Positions 1 to 12,474 of a stretch of 64,000 nt of DNA are shown here, piece after piece. The stretch covers positions 186,001-250,000 of the forward strand of contig CM038715.1 of NCBI GenBank assembly GCA_021613375.1, in the 5' to 3' direction. Source of the DNA: Megaleporinus macrocephalus. Its lineage: Eukaryota; Chordata; Actinopteri; Characiformes; Anostomidae. The notes beneath the pieces were generated by a model. It made no database searches and was not told the origin of the DNA. It worked only from the letters and a program-made list of their open reading frames with translations. Both the position numbers and the translations under genes were made by a program. The stretch's first letter is position 1. The number at the start of each line of letters is the position of its first letter.

Positions 1-607
1 TAACTATAAACTTGTTAGAAAGTTGTCTAGAGAGAGAGAAACAAAAAGACAGAGAAGGAAAGACAGAGACAGAAACAGAGAAAACATAAGCAGTGGACAG
101 TGACAGTGATAAGAATATCAAACGCAGTGTTTCTCGACTGGCATGTCGCCAGCAGCTTAACATAAAACATTTTCATCACAGTATAAAACCCTGGCACCCT
201 GCAGAGATGCGCATCTCTCTAAACCTCTAAAGAACAGCTTTATCTGGTGTAGTCCTGCGCTGATAAATAACGCTAAATCTAGCACATGACATCAGGAGAC
301 GCAAACCCACATGCACATACGCAGACAGACACACAGTGGAGACCATGTTTAAGATGATTCCTGCTTTCTGCTGGATCTCTTTGAGGGGCTTTTAAAAGGC
401 ACACCTGAGAATCGTAAAACCCCAAACCCAAACCTCAGACCGAGCAGAATGAAAAAGCAAGCCTTGGCCTGCTGGGAATTCACATATAGGCTAAGAGAGT
501 TAAACTGGGCTATTCTTACATGAAGAGTTTGGTAGTATTAAAGTGAACAGCATGCATCTACATGTGGTAGATCCTTGAATAATAATAATAGTTATTATTA
601 TTATAAC
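1..607. other. No gene recognised
   Basis: No conserved coding segment or complete transposon is visible. The stretch begins with purine-rich AGAGA-type simple sequence (about 28-110) and ends in an ATT-rich tract that contributes the target site of the hAT element starting at 608. Confidence 0.5.
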
Positions 608-1586
608 TAGAGATGGACCGATCAGCGTTTTTTAGGCCGATTCCGATCGCCAATCACCTTTCAGCGCAATCAGTCGATAGCCGATACCGATCGAGGGCGG
701 AGCTATATGCCACGGCAGGGCTACATATTATTAGTGCAAGCAAGTCATGAAACATGATCTAAACTGGTTTATTACCATTTTTAACGAGCTCATGTGAAAC
801 AGTATAATATTTTTAACTAAATTAGAAGCCGGTCTATGTGGGAGTAAACCGCTTGATAAGCTCCAGAAGAGCCACATCTGAAAAGTATCTACTAGGAACA
901 GCAGAGCGTGGATCCAGGTGGAATATTAAGCAGCAGAATGAACGTCTTCTACAGCCGAGAAGAGCTGCTTATCTAGAACTATAAACTCAATCACTCTGGC
1001 TGTGGTTCTTTAGCTCTCTGGCTGTTTCTGCTGCTGTTCTGTTCGTACCGGTCAGATCTGGTCTGTAGGTGTTCTGGGTTATTAGTTTTGTGTTAGCTGT
1101 GTGTTCTAGCTCTGCTGTTTACTGATACTCACTGTATTCAGCTGTGTGGTGTCTCTGAAGTGTGTATCAGATTAGTGTGTTAAATGTCTTTGTCTTGGTT
1201 CTCCGCGAGAGACACTGATTTTACTACATTTACAGATGTTACAAACTGTCCTGGATGAGTCTGAGTCACATACGGTAACAAACTGCCAGACAGACGATGT
1301 TTTCTTTCCGCACATGCGGTGAACACTTAAACTGTTCTTGCGAGGCCGCTGCTTTAGTCAGTCTATGGAAAATGAAAGGGTATGAATTTCCACCTGGTGG
1401 TTCAGATAGGAATTGCAGGGAGCTGTAATCCTGTCATCCTCTTCCTGGATGAAATGTTAGCTGGAAATACAGAAATTTGGCTCATTTGTTTAACGCCATT
1501 AATCGGCTCTCGAGATCGGCCGATCGCATATTTTAATTAAAAATCGTCCGATACCGATACATGGCCGATCGATCCCTCCATCTGTA
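608..1586. mobile_element. Non-autonomous hAT-type DNA transposon, copy 1 (979 bp)
   Basis: The ends read TAGAGATGGA and TCCATCTGTA as imperfect terminal inverted repeats, followed inward by CGATC/CCGATA-rich subterminal sequence. An exact 8-bp target-site duplication, ATTATAAC, flanks it at 600-607 and 1587-1594. The 8-bp duplication and the TAGAG terminus fit the hAT superfamily. No transposase frame remains. A same-length copy lies inverted at 15661-16639 and a shortened copy at 38450-39026. Confidence 0.85.
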
Positions 1587-1840
1587 ATTATAACCTGTAT
1601 TTACATTTTTCTTGTAGTGAATGGTATATATCGACTATTTTTTTCCAGCTGAAAGAAAAAGTGGGAAAAATAATGAAGTACAAAATAATAACCAAATATA
1701 AAATATAATAACCAAAATATGTGTCAGAACTGGGCAGCTGTAAAAAATTAAAATGATGTTCAAATAAATCACTTAAACTTAATTCAAGAAATGTCTGAAG
1801 ATACTGTTAAGGAGAATTGTTAAAATAAGGTTCTGAAGAA

Positions 1841-1842
<2 letters not shown>

Positions 1843-1916
<74 letters not shown>
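1843..1916. repeat. (AT)n microsatellite
   Basis: About 37 uninterrupted AT dinucleotides. Confidence 0.97.
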
Positions 1917-1919
<3 letters not shown>

Positions 1920-1963
1920 ATGTATGTCAACATATTTGAAATTAGCCTTATTCAAAAACTAAG

Positions 1964-2508
1964 CACATATTTCAGGAAGGTATAGATTACTTAGAAATGC
2001 CAGTCTTATATTCTATAAGCTTTTATACATCTTCTTTTATACATTTTACTGATTTCTGAACAGAGAGATACTAACTCATCTCTAAATACATGCACATTAC
2101 AAGTTATGTAAAAGCATTAAACATCATTAAAATCAAACAGATAACAGAGTAACAATTAAAACTGTACTAGGGTGTATTTAACCATGTGTCAGACATATAT
2201 GCCTGATCCATAGATTATGCTATAGTCTCAATGTTTGATACTTACATGTATATACACAATACATATGCATATATTTTGAAATATCTGGCTGACCTAGCAA
2301 GCTTTAAATAAGCCATTCTTATTTGGTACACTTCATTTAAGGGGTTCTTATTTTAAATTTTCTTGTATTTTATTGAGTTTGGGTGGGTGGGTGTTCCAGA
2401 AGCCATAATTTTCCAACCCCATTTAAAAAGAAGTCAGAAACACTCCTTATAACTTTAGCGTGAATGAACAGGGCTGAACTGTTGTAGGCTGAATAAGTGA
2501 ATAGATGA
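1964..2508. repeat. 0.5-kb interspersed block, copy A
   Basis: This segment recurs in the same orientation at 4471-4966 with small substitutions and a few short indels. Both copies carry the motifs ATTCTATAAGCTTTTATAC and CCATAATTTTCCAACCCCAT. Shorter relatives of its right end (AGGGCTGAACTGTTGTAGGC type) are seen near 19250 and 62880, so it is probably a dispersed element and not only a local duplication. Confidence 0.8.
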
Positions 2509-4470
2509 TGCATAAAACAAACAGCTTCTATTTCACTATGTCAGTGAGATGTGTGTGAAATAAGGCAGCACTGAGAGTCAACCATATAATGATGAGTATA
2601 TAAACAAATCCTTTGTTAAATATGGCCTGAAGCTGATAAAAGCGTAAATGTGCTTTTTTAACACACAAACTGACACGAGTGAAAAAAACACTTTCTTTTT
2701 ATTTGGGCAGGTTTTTCTTTAGTAAACCCAGAAAAGAGAGTATCACAATAATCCATCTGCTGTAACAAATACATGTGCTTTTCTGGTGGTGTTCATAAAG
2801 ACCTGACCTCAGCAATGTACTGATACAATACAATACAAGCAAACTCATATGTTTTTGCAAAAATAATATAGATATTCCTCAAACGTATTCCTTATATGAA
2901 ATATATCTGTTTGCTCCTTGTTCAGATATAAAACATTCTGGGCCATCTACTTATAGCAACTATATAATGTAATTCTATGGTTTTGATGTATTTAGTAAAT
3001 TATACTAAATAGGAGAGTTGTAGTAGCCCTTAGATAGATCCCTGTGGAACTTCACAAATGAGCTTTGAGTTCTCCTGAAATGCAGATGTTGGGAAACTGC
3101 TCTACAGATATAATATATTTAAGTCTTGAAAAACATTAGGATTTAGTCACATAATTCAAATAATTATAGAACTAACCCTTTGTAGGCATAAATAAAAATA
3201 TCATAATTAATTAATTAATAATAATTCATAATTGAGATTACAAAAAGCAAGAATACATGCATACTTTCCGTCAGCTCTGCTTTGTTTCCAGATTGCTGAG
3301 ATTTTTTCTCTCAAAAATAAAGAATAAGTATGGGTCTATTATTACTTCTAACTTAGAATTACTTACAACAGGATTTTCTAGGTTTATAATTTCTCTATAT
3401 AAAACATTTCTTTATAGAATGCCAAGGGATGAGGACGAGAGGAAGGGACAGCAGCTAAAACATGCTCTAAAAATCACATTTCCTGCTGAGAGCTTTAATA
3501 GAGGATGGCCATATTAAAAACTACACAACTTTCCACAAATGTCAGCACCCTAACAACAGACCAAAAAAGAATGAATTTGCTCGAGTGATTTATTATTATT
3601 TCTCTCAGCAGTTTCTCTCTCTCTTTCTCACTCCCTCATTCCCTTCTGCTCCACCCCACTAGCGGTTCTCATCCCTCTGCATGTCTACACCATCCCTCTC
3701 TCCAATAACTTCTCCGCACCTGCCAAGTTCATCTCCTCTTCCTGTCCGGCACGCTGCCACCACCCCATGCACACCTTCCCCTGCGCACCAGAGCCAGCCG
3801 CCAGCACTCACACGTATTACACTTCTTTAGCCTCTTTTCACACTGGCTGCCCGGCATTCGGTGGCTAGAATCTGGGATTGCTGTTACTTTATAGTGAGAA
3901 ATCTCAGATTTTGTGTTCCATTTTTAAAGAAACTATCAAAGATTACTAGAACATAGTTATTTTCATTTTAAATTTTATGTAGAAGGGTTTAGCTTTCTAT
4001 GAACTGTTTGGTTTACAGACCAAAATCTGTTTTTCCAGGGAAGGCTGATATTCACACTGGGTCAGTAAGCTCATCTGAAGATATGTTTGTACAGCTGGCT
4101 CCAGTATTAGCTTTCTCTTCCACCACACCTCACACGATAGTAACCCCACACTGCCTATTACCATGGCTAAATGCTGCAGCCTTATTATACATTATCATCA
4201 ATCTCTCTCCACAGTGAACCAGGACAAACCAGACATAGTTGTCCTGGGGGACTATGACTACAGCAGTTCATTTCATTGAGTAGTTTATTAAGAGCTTTTC
4301 TTCACATTCCCTTATTTGTATTTTCCAATTCTGATATCGACGATATTGAACTTTTGATTATTCTCATATAGAAATCTGATATATGGGTTTAAAATATATG
4401 AGATATATCATCATACATGGATTTACCTCCAACTTATTTTGTCACATAAGAATATATACTGTAAATATAA
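2509..4470. other. No gene recognised
   Basis: AT-rich sequence with no conserved exon. A small open frame at 3257-3517 on the plus strand has ordinary composition and no recognisable family. A pyrimidine-rich stretch (about 3600-3800) is CT/CC-rich without clear repeat structure. Confidence 0.5.
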
Positions 4471-4966
4471 CACATATTTTAGGAAGGTATATATTACTCA
4501 TAAATGCTAGTCTTATATTCTATAAGCTTTTATACAATTTAGAGATTTCTGAACAGATGAAGAGATACCAATCTCTAAACACATGCACATTACAAGTTAT
4601 GCAGTAAAAGCATTAAAAATCATTAAAATCAAACAGATAACAGAGTAACAATTAAAACTGTACTGGGGTGTATTTAACCATGTGTCAGCCTGATCCATAG
4701 ATTATGCATATAGTCTCAATGTTTGATACTTACATGTATATACACAATATATGTACATATATTTTGAATTACCTGCCTGACCTAGCAAGCTTTAAATAAG
4801 CCATTCTTATTTGGTACACTTCATTTAAGGGGGTGAGTTTGGGGGGTGGATGTTCCAGAAGCCATAATTTTCCAACCCCATTCAAAAGGAAATCAGAAAC
4901 ACTGCTTATAACTTTAGTGTGAATGAACAGGGCTAAACTATTGTAGGCTGAATAAGTGAACAGATG
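4471..4966. repeat. 0.5-kb interspersed block, copy B
   Basis: Direct-orientation relative of 1964-2508. It lacks a short internal piece (the TTCTTATTTTAAATTTTC part before GAGTTTGGG). Confidence 0.8.
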
Positions 4967-5191
4967 TAAATGTGTGGGATTTTATTGTTACAGGATCCAA
5001 TTCAGAACTCTTTTTTCTGTCTGATATCTAGATATTTCTGCTAGTGGAAGTTTGAACTAGGGGTGTGCCATATCAGACATACTAGCCGCGCTCGCCTACT
5101 GATTTCACTACTGAGTAGTAAGTAAGTAAGTAGGAGATTTCAGAAGCAACTTTCGATTCTCTCTGTCGCATCACGCGTGCATGCTGTTTCT

Positions 5192-5221
<30 letters not shown>

Positions 5222-5226
<5 letters not shown>

Positions 5227-5591
5227 CGCCTCATCCTCCAGCTTCTACCCACAGGCTGTCAGGCTCCTGAACAAACTGTGAGGCTGAAAGACCCCAATAC
5301 CGTTCACTCAACCACTGCACATTGTTACACTTTATATTATTTATTCTGATATCACTGCTATGGACAATATCATAAATATAACAATATCATCATATCACTA
5401 AGTCACTTTAAATAGCTGCTATGGACAATATCATCATATCACTAAGTCACTTTAAATAGCTGCTATGGACATTTTATGGACAAGTCATTTTAAATAGATA
5501 TAGATATATCTACTTAGAACCTGCCTATGCAACATTTTTCACAGATGTCCCCCTGTATATCCTATGTTTATATCTTGTGTATTGTATAGTT

Positions 5592-5666
<75 letters not shown>

Positions 5667-5867
5667 GTTATAACTATATGTATATTTTTAGCCTATTTTT
5701 ACTAATATTGTCTATTTATTGTATGTTTGTACTGTTCTATATATATAATGCTGCCCTGCTGTAGAGTTTTATCTGAGCTTCACCCCCAAGCTTTTCAATG
5801 CATGTTATGTCCTGACATGATGTGCAAATGACAAATAAACTTGAAACTTGAAACTTGAAACTTGGAA
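5222..5867 (+). mobile_element. 3' end of a 5'-truncated non-LTR retrotransposon (LINE)
   Basis: The segment begins with a short end-of-reverse-transcriptase-like stretch (CTTCTACCCACAGGCTGTC, then CTCCTGAACAAACTGTGAG). It continues through an AT-rich 3' UTR and finishes in AATAAACTTGAAACTTGAAA, a 7-bp tandem tail of ACTTGAA units at about 5838-5867. Such a 3' UTR with a short tandem tail is typical of fish LINEs. An (AT)n tract (5595-5663) has expanded inside it. The clade was not determined. Confidence 0.65.
5595..5663. repeat. (TA)n microsatellite
   Basis: Uninterrupted TA run inside the LINE 3' tail. It gives spurious Ile-Tyr open frames. Confidence 0.95.
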
Positions 5868-6210
5868 CCTTAAAGAACCGCAATGTTGCCACAACGTGAT
5901 AAAAACCTGAGCGTGAAGTGAGGCTTTCTCTATAACAGCAGCAAACATGTCGGCTGTGTGGAAGTATTTTTCAGTGCACTTCTTAATAACTTGTTTGTTG
6001 TTGGTATAAAGAGATGTATGTTACACTCGTTCAGCAGTAATATGGTCATATTTTTTGGAGGGCAGATAAAAATATTTAATTTTCTTCTTGTTAAGTCAGT
6101 TTTTAATAAATGATGTGAAGTTCAGAAATGTTGTGCATACAATCGTTATTAGTGTGACTATTTAGCAGCAAATAAAGCAGAAAACTTCTAGATATCAGTC
6201 CTAAAACCAA

Positions 6211-6276
6211 GCAAAGAAATCGGCAGCACATATCGGCCATCGGCTGTAGAAAAACCCATATCGGTCGATCTCTAGT
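6211..6276. mobile_element. hAT-type terminal fragment
   Basis: The sequence runs through ATATCGGCCATCGG to CCCATATCGGTCGATCTCTA. Its reverse complement starts TAGAGATCGACCGATA, closely matching the end of the 979-bp hAT-type family. No matching left end or target-site duplication was found, so it is called a fragment. Confidence 0.5.
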
Positions 6277-6738
6277 CACATGTATACATAACTGGATATT
6301 TTATAGCATGCTACAGTATATTAATTACTGAATAAAGTGCAATAACACATGTTTTTTTCTTTCCTCAGGTACACTCGATCCCTGCTCACCAGCGATTTTC
6401 CCAAGTCCAGTGAAGACTATAAAAACTGTTTCAAGTTCATTATTGGTCTTTTCATACTTTTTAAAGAAAGTGTCTTTGGGCAGGTGTCTACAGGAGGCTG
6501 GTGATAGGTTGGGGTGACCTACCTTTTCTTAGAACAACAATGTAAAAGTACTGCATGAACACATTGGAATTTGTAAACATTATTCCAAGAATGTGGGGCA
6601 TTTACTCTGTATATGAAAAGTATATGTTGTCATGATAAACTGTAAGCAGCTTAAAAGACGTAACAAAAATGGTAATCATAAAATATTAAAGAGAAATGAA
6701 AGTTTTCTTGCAAACCAGTTTTGATCCTATGCTTTACC

Positions 6739-7179
6739 CATTGGCGTAGGAACCAGAGGGGATAAAGGGGACGTGTCCCACCCAATTTTAGAAACAGGTA
6801 GATTTGTCCCACCCAAAAATTAAACCACAGAAAAAGCAGAAACTGTTTAAAAACACTTCATTTTAAAGGTTTTGGCAGTGTTGTCTGACAGCAGTACCAT
6901 GTAATGTGGAGTATCTAGTTTAGTTTGTAAAGTGGTCTTTAATTGGATTTATCTAATAATAAACAGACGTACAGATAATATTGTATTTTGTTTATTTATT
7001 AGTAATTTACTGTAATTCCACTAATGTTGTTCTACTACACTACGACACTATACATACAGTGATCTACTACCTTACCTACAGAGGAATCAGCTTATAGGTA
7101 ATATTTAGGGGATAGGGTGGGCTTTGATTCATATTAGCAAATGTGTCCCCCCAATGTCAAACCTGCTCCTACACCCTTG
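6739..7179. mobile_element. Non-autonomous DNA transposon, hAT-like (441 bp)
   Basis: The ends CATTGGCGTAGGAACC and GCTCCTACACCCTTG form imperfect inverted repeats. The 8-bp flanks GCTTTACC (6731-6738) and GCTTTACT (7180-7187) match at 7 of 8 positions. An internal run about GTCCCACCCAA is recognised from fish repeats. No coding capacity. Confidence 0.7.
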
Positions 7180-7372
7180 GCTTTACTTATTTACCTATTA
7201 TTCATTTATAACCCTATTGTCGGATTGATCAGTTCACTTTTAGTCCAGGCTTTTGGTTGCCTATGAAATTCCCTTACTAGAAAACAGCCCTACAGTAAAG
7301 CGAGACTTCAATAATTGGAAAAATCTGCTGGGTTTTCTGTGACATTTCAAAAGGCGGAATGCTTTTGGCATA

Positions 7373-7433
<61 letters not shown>

Positions 7434-8694
7434 CTCCGCCTGTCTGGTTGTTCATTTTCACATAATATTACACAAATTGACTCTTTTAAATGATGCTATC
7501 AATGCGTTCCATTTCTGTGAGCTCACACTCTACATGACATCAATACTTCATGTGCAGGATGTGAAAAATTCATTAACATATGAATGCTGCCTCTGTCTCA
7601 TATTGCTCATCTCGTCTCGCAATTGGCCCTTTTCGCAATTGGCGTGACACTGTCAAGTGAACCATAATCAACTTCACATACATAACTATGACACAAGCAG
7701 GAACTCTTGCAGGCATCTGAGGAGGCCCACCATGCAGGCTGCGTGGCTGCGAGAGAAAGCCACGTGCTAACAAGACGTCGCAGCAGAAAAGCTTGCCGGC
7801 TGAGCGGCCGACTGCAGTGGTGCTCTGATCCTGCTTAATGACTGCATTCGAACAAAATTAAGACGAACGCTTCCATGCACATGCCCATCCTGGAGACACG
7901 CACTCGGGCCCTCAGCAGGGGACACGTGATTCTTCGGCATGGTTTGAGTTACAGAGCAGTCTGGCACTCTCCTCTTCTCATTCCCTGCATATCTCAGCCT
8001 GTTCAAACTGGTGCTGAAAGCCTAGTGTTCACTTATTAAGACTTATTCATATGCAGATTGTTCCAAATTATCTTAAATGGGAATCTCACTCATTTTTCTA
8101 AACTTCTGCATAATTTAGTGGTTGAGATTAAAAACAAAGTAATTCAGAATGGTTTGATGTGAAATGGGTCATTAGAGAAACTTAGTGATGATTTCTTTAC
8201 TGTAGTGGTGATGGGAACCAGAGGTTGTGATGTCTATTACATAAATCTAGGCATTTTATTTACTACCCAACACCGCCAGGAAGCCTACGTGTTTTTAATA
8301 TGCAGCGCTGATGATGGTGAAACAGTGCAGTACAGTATCTTTGGGGGCTGTTTTGTCTTACAGCGGCCTGCAGGTACCCCTTCACCATGAAAGGACTTAA
8401 AAAAGACTAAGAAGGTTTCTCTAGAACATAGCATTTCACATAAAACCTTTCTGAATTACTCTGTTCTAATAATGGCAATTTTTAAAATCAGGAAGAAATC
8501 CCCGGAAGATATGCACATCAAAAATAGTCCATCAGAGTCCATCAGCGCTGCATAAGAGGACAGCTGTGCAATGACAAATAGTCGAGTGTTGGTGTACTGA
8601 ATCTTCTCAACGCTGATTTTATTATATGCATGATAAATGACAAAAATGCTGACTGTGCTACATTTTAACAACCTGGTTGGTTTTCACACAAAAT
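7180..8694. other. No gene recognised; contains a (CT)n tract
   Basis: The only clear structure is a CT microsatellite at 7376-7430. Open frames reading through it (Ser-Leu on plus, Arg-Glu on minus) are simple-repeat artefacts. The stretch 7600-8000 is more GC-balanced, but no exon was recognised. Confidence 0.5.
7376..7430. repeat. (CT)n microsatellite
   Basis: About 27 CT dinucleotides. Confidence 0.95.
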
Positions 8695-8764
8695 TTACTT
8701 TTCATTTGCTAAAAAAAAAGTTTAAACACCCTCAGTCAAATTACAATATATGCTATTTTGAATA

Positions 8765-11214
8765 GTGAGGGATATGGGGGAAACTGTAGGATATGGGGGA
8801 AACTGTAGGATTAGGGGGGAAACTGTAGGATTAGGGGGGGAACTGTGGAATATGAAGGAATTATGTGGGATATGGGGAAATACTGTGGGATATGGGGGAA
8901 TACTGTGGGATATGGGGGAATACTGTGGGATATGAAGGAATTATGTGGGATATGGGGAAATACTGTGGGATATGGGGGAATACTGTGGGATATGGGGGAA
9001 TACTGTGGGATATGAAGGAATTATGTGGGATATGGGGAAATACTGTAGGATATGGGGAAATACTGTGGGATATGGGGAAATACTGTGGCATATGGGGGAA
9101 TACTGTGGCATATGGGGGAATACTGTGGGATATGGGGGAATACAGAGAAACACTGGAATACGGAGAAACACTGTGGGATATGGGGGAATACTGTGAAATA
9201 CGGAGGAACACTGTGGGATATGGGGCAGACTGTGGGATATGGGGCAGACTGTGGGATATAGGGAATACTGTGGGATATGGGGGAATACTGTGAAACACAG
9301 AGGAACACTGTGGGATATGGGGGAGACTGTGGGATATGGGGGAATACTGTGAAATACGGTGGAACATTGTGGGATATGGGGGAGACTGTGGGATATGGGG
9401 GAATACTGTGAAATACGGTGGAACACTGTGGGATATAGGGAATACTGTGGGATATGGGGGAATACTGTGAAATACGGTGGAACACTGTGGGATATGGGGG
9501 AGACTGTGGGATATGGGGGAATACTGTGGGATATGGGGGAGACTGCGGGATATGAGGGAATACTGTGGGATATGGGGGAATACTGTGAAATACGGTGGAA
9601 CACTGTGGGATATAGGGAATACTGTAGGATATGGGGAAATACTGTGGGATATGGGGAAATACTGTGGCATATGGGGGAATACTGTGGCATATGGGGGAAT
9701 ACTGTGGCATATGGGGGAATACTGTGGGATATGGGGGAATACAGAGAAACACTGGAATACGGAGAAACACTGTGGGATATGGGGGAATACTGTGAAATAC
9801 GGAGGAACACTGTGGGATATGGGGCAGACTGTGGGATATGGGGCAGACTGTGGGATATAGGGAATACTGTGGGATATGGGGGAATACTGTGAAACACAGA
9901 GGAACACTGTGGGATATGGGGGAGACTGTGGGATATGGGGGAATACTGTGAAATACGGTGGAACATTGTGGGATATGGGGGAGACTGTGGGATATGGGGG
10001 AATACTGTGAAATACGGTGGAACACTGTGGGATATAGGGAATACTGTGGGATATGGGGGAATACTGTGAAATACGGTGGAACACTGTGGGATATGGGGGA
10101 GACTGTGGGATATGGGGGAATACTGTGGGATATGGGGGAGACTGCGGGATATGAGGGAATACTGTGGGATATGGGGGAATACTGTGAAATACGGTGGAAC
10201 ACTGTGGGATATAGGGAATACTGTGGGATATGGGGAAATACTGTGAAATACGGTGGAACACTGTGGGATATGGGGGAGACTGTGGGATATGGGGGAATAC
10301 TGTGAAATACGGTGGAACACTGTGGGATATGGGGGAGACTGTGGGATATGGGGCAGACTGTGGGATATGAGGGAATACTGTGGGATATGGGGAATATTGT
10401 GGGATATGGGTGAATACTGTGAAATACGGAGGAACATTGTGGGATATGGGGGAGACTGTGGGATATTACAGAATACTGTGGGATATTGGGAGAGACTGTG
10501 GGATATTGGGGAATACTGTGGGATATTACAGAATACTGTGGGATATTGGGAGAGACTGTGGGATATAGGGGAAGACTGTGGGATATTACGGAATACTGTG
10601 GGATATTGGGAGAGACTGTGGGATATTGGGGAATACTGTGGGATATTACAGAATACTGTGGGATATTGGGAGAGACTGTGGGATATAGGGGAAGACTGTG
10701 GGATATTACGGAATACTGTGGGATATTGGGAGAGACTGTGGGATATTGGAGAATACTGTGGGATATGGGGGAGACTGTGGGATATTACGGAATACTGTGG
10801 GATATTGGGAGAGACTGTGGGATATTGGGGAATACTGTGGGATATTGGGAGAGACTGTGGGATATTACGGAATACTGTGGGATATTGGGAGAGACTGTGG
10901 GATATTGGGGAATACTGTGGGATATGGGGGAGACTGTGGGATATTGGGGAATACTGTGGGATATTGGGAGAGACTGTGGGATATTGGGGAATACTGTGGG
11001 ATATTGGGAGAGACTGTGGGATATTGGGGAATACTGTGGGATATTGGGAGAGACTGTGGGATATTGGGGAATACTGTGGGATATTGGGGAATACTGTGGG
11101 ATATTGGGAGAGACTGTGGGATATTGGGAGAGACTGTGGGATATTGGGAGAGACTGTGGGATATTGGGAGAGACTGTGGGATATTGGGAGAGACTGTGGG
11201 ATATGAGAAGAAAA
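8765..11214. repeat. Large 20-bp minisatellite array 1 with higher-order repeats
   Basis: The basic unit is GGGATATGGGGGAATACTGT with variants (GAGACT for GAATACT, GAAATACGG, GGCATATGG). The left half contains a longer duplicated block: the marker TACAGAGAAACACTGG occurs at 9141 and 9740, and GGAACATTGTGGG at about 9361 and 9960, a period of about 599 bp. The right part (from about 10460) is a more uniform two-unit pattern alternating AGAGACTGT and GAATACTGT with GATATTGG. The unit has no stop codon on either strand, so all six frames stay open for hundreds of codons; none of these frames is treated as a gene. Confidence 0.97.
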
Positions 11215-11445
11215 CTGAATTTTTGATTTAACTATCCTGTTAACAATTAGAATCTCTTCTAAGTCATCGCCCTTAAAAGCGCCCTTGCGGCTGGAGATCT
11301 TTACAGATGAGCGCGGTTGCTTTTCCGTTCACACATTAATCAATCGGGGGCCGAGCAGGTTCTCGGAAGCTCCGGAGCGAGGCTCTGCAGTGAGCTAATT
11401 TAGTGCCAAGAACCGGCACTGGCAGCCATTTTAACCCACCCTCAC

Positions 11446-11534
11446 CTGGAGCGCCTCCATCTCCGTCTGAAGCATGGAGCTAATGTGGATCTCCACAGGC
11501 AGCCTTCCACCACTCCGCTCAGCAAATGAGGAGT
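11446..11534 (-). CDS. Candidate internal exon, unidentified (low confidence)
   Basis: On the minus strand a plausible acceptor (CGCCACTCCAG) precedes 89 bases. They read open in one frame and end at a good donor (CTCCAG, then GTGAGG). With two leading bases of a split codon the product would be 29 residues, including the stretch LPVEIHISSMLQTEMEALQ. An in-frame TGA lies shortly upstream of the acceptor, so it could only be an internal exon. I recognise no family. By position it would fall inside a minus-strand gene starting near 24.2 kb. It may equally be chance in GC-balanced DNA; the plus strand also has a long open frame here (11474-11923). Confidence 0.2.
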
Positions 11535-12033
11535 CTGGAGTGGCGAGGTCACACACTCATCGAGGTGACACGGGTTACCATGTCAACGGCATGACAGTCG
11601 GAGAGTCATTAGAGCGCAATCTCGGCAAACTGCTGCCGCAACTCCAGCAGGGTGACAAACTCAGACAGCAGCCCTCTGCTAATATCACTGCAGCTCCGCA
11701 GCAGCAGGTGCTCCATCTATTTTCTGGAAAAATATACAGGGCTGGATTAAAAAAAAAGCAAAAAAAGACCCCTCAACTGTGGCTGCAAGCCCCCGGGGCC
11801 TGGGGTTGGCACCCAAACCGCAGACTGTCACCTCGCTTTCTGTCAGCTTCCTGTGGTGAGCCACAAAGCCACGCTGCAAACTGCCAGGACATGCCAGGAC
11901 GCCGCCACCTTCCACTGGAGTAAAAATATGATCCGCTGTGGCTTCAGATACAGCAGATAGATGATGCAAGCTTTGAGGAGCTCGGACTGAGGAGAGAACA
12001 GATTCTACACAACAGAACCTGAGTACTGTTCTT

Positions 12034-12037
<4 letters not shown>

Positions 12038-12071
<34 letters not shown>
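12038..12071. repeat. (CT)n microsatellite
   Basis: Uninterrupted CT run. Confidence 0.95.
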
Positions 12072-12073
<2 letters not shown>

Positions 12074-12474
12074 ACTTGCTTGCTCACTTCTTTCTCCTTT
12101 ATTGCCTTTCCCTGTTCTTAGCCTGTCCCCTTACCTCTCTGGCTCTTTTTATCCCTCAGCCTCTCCTTCAAACACAAATATGAGACACAATGTAGTTACC
12201 TCGCAACTGGGTTATGTGTAGCTCCAAATAGACACAGCCGACCCAGAGTTCATTCTCCTGGCTGTTCCTCAGCCCTCTCTGCACAGCCAGCTCGTCAAGA
12301 CAAACTGGCTGAGGTCTTCCTGAAGCTGGTATTGCAGCCGCCCGGCATGACATAAGTACTTCCCCACAGACATCCGGTCAAAATGATATACACTCTGTAG
12401 GATTTACTTTTCATTCGCTGTTGTTTAAAAAAGTTTAAACACCCTCAGTCAAATTACAGTATGTGTTATTTTAG

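Larger units (their letters stand above)
11216..12474. other. Unique-sequence island between the two 20-bp arrays
   Basis: More GC-rich than its surroundings in 11270-11930, with a CT microsatellite at 12038-12071. The 3' part (about 12407-12474) repeats the sequence that precedes array 1 at 8696-8760 (AAGTTTAAACACCCTCAGTC). One splice-bounded candidate exon lies at 11446-11534 on the minus strand. No protein family was recognised. Confidence 0.5.

Noticed and set aside
11474..11923. 149-codon plus-strand open frame on the island between satellites
   Set aside because: No recognised family; the GC-balanced composition lowers stop frequency, and the same region has competing frames on the minus strand.
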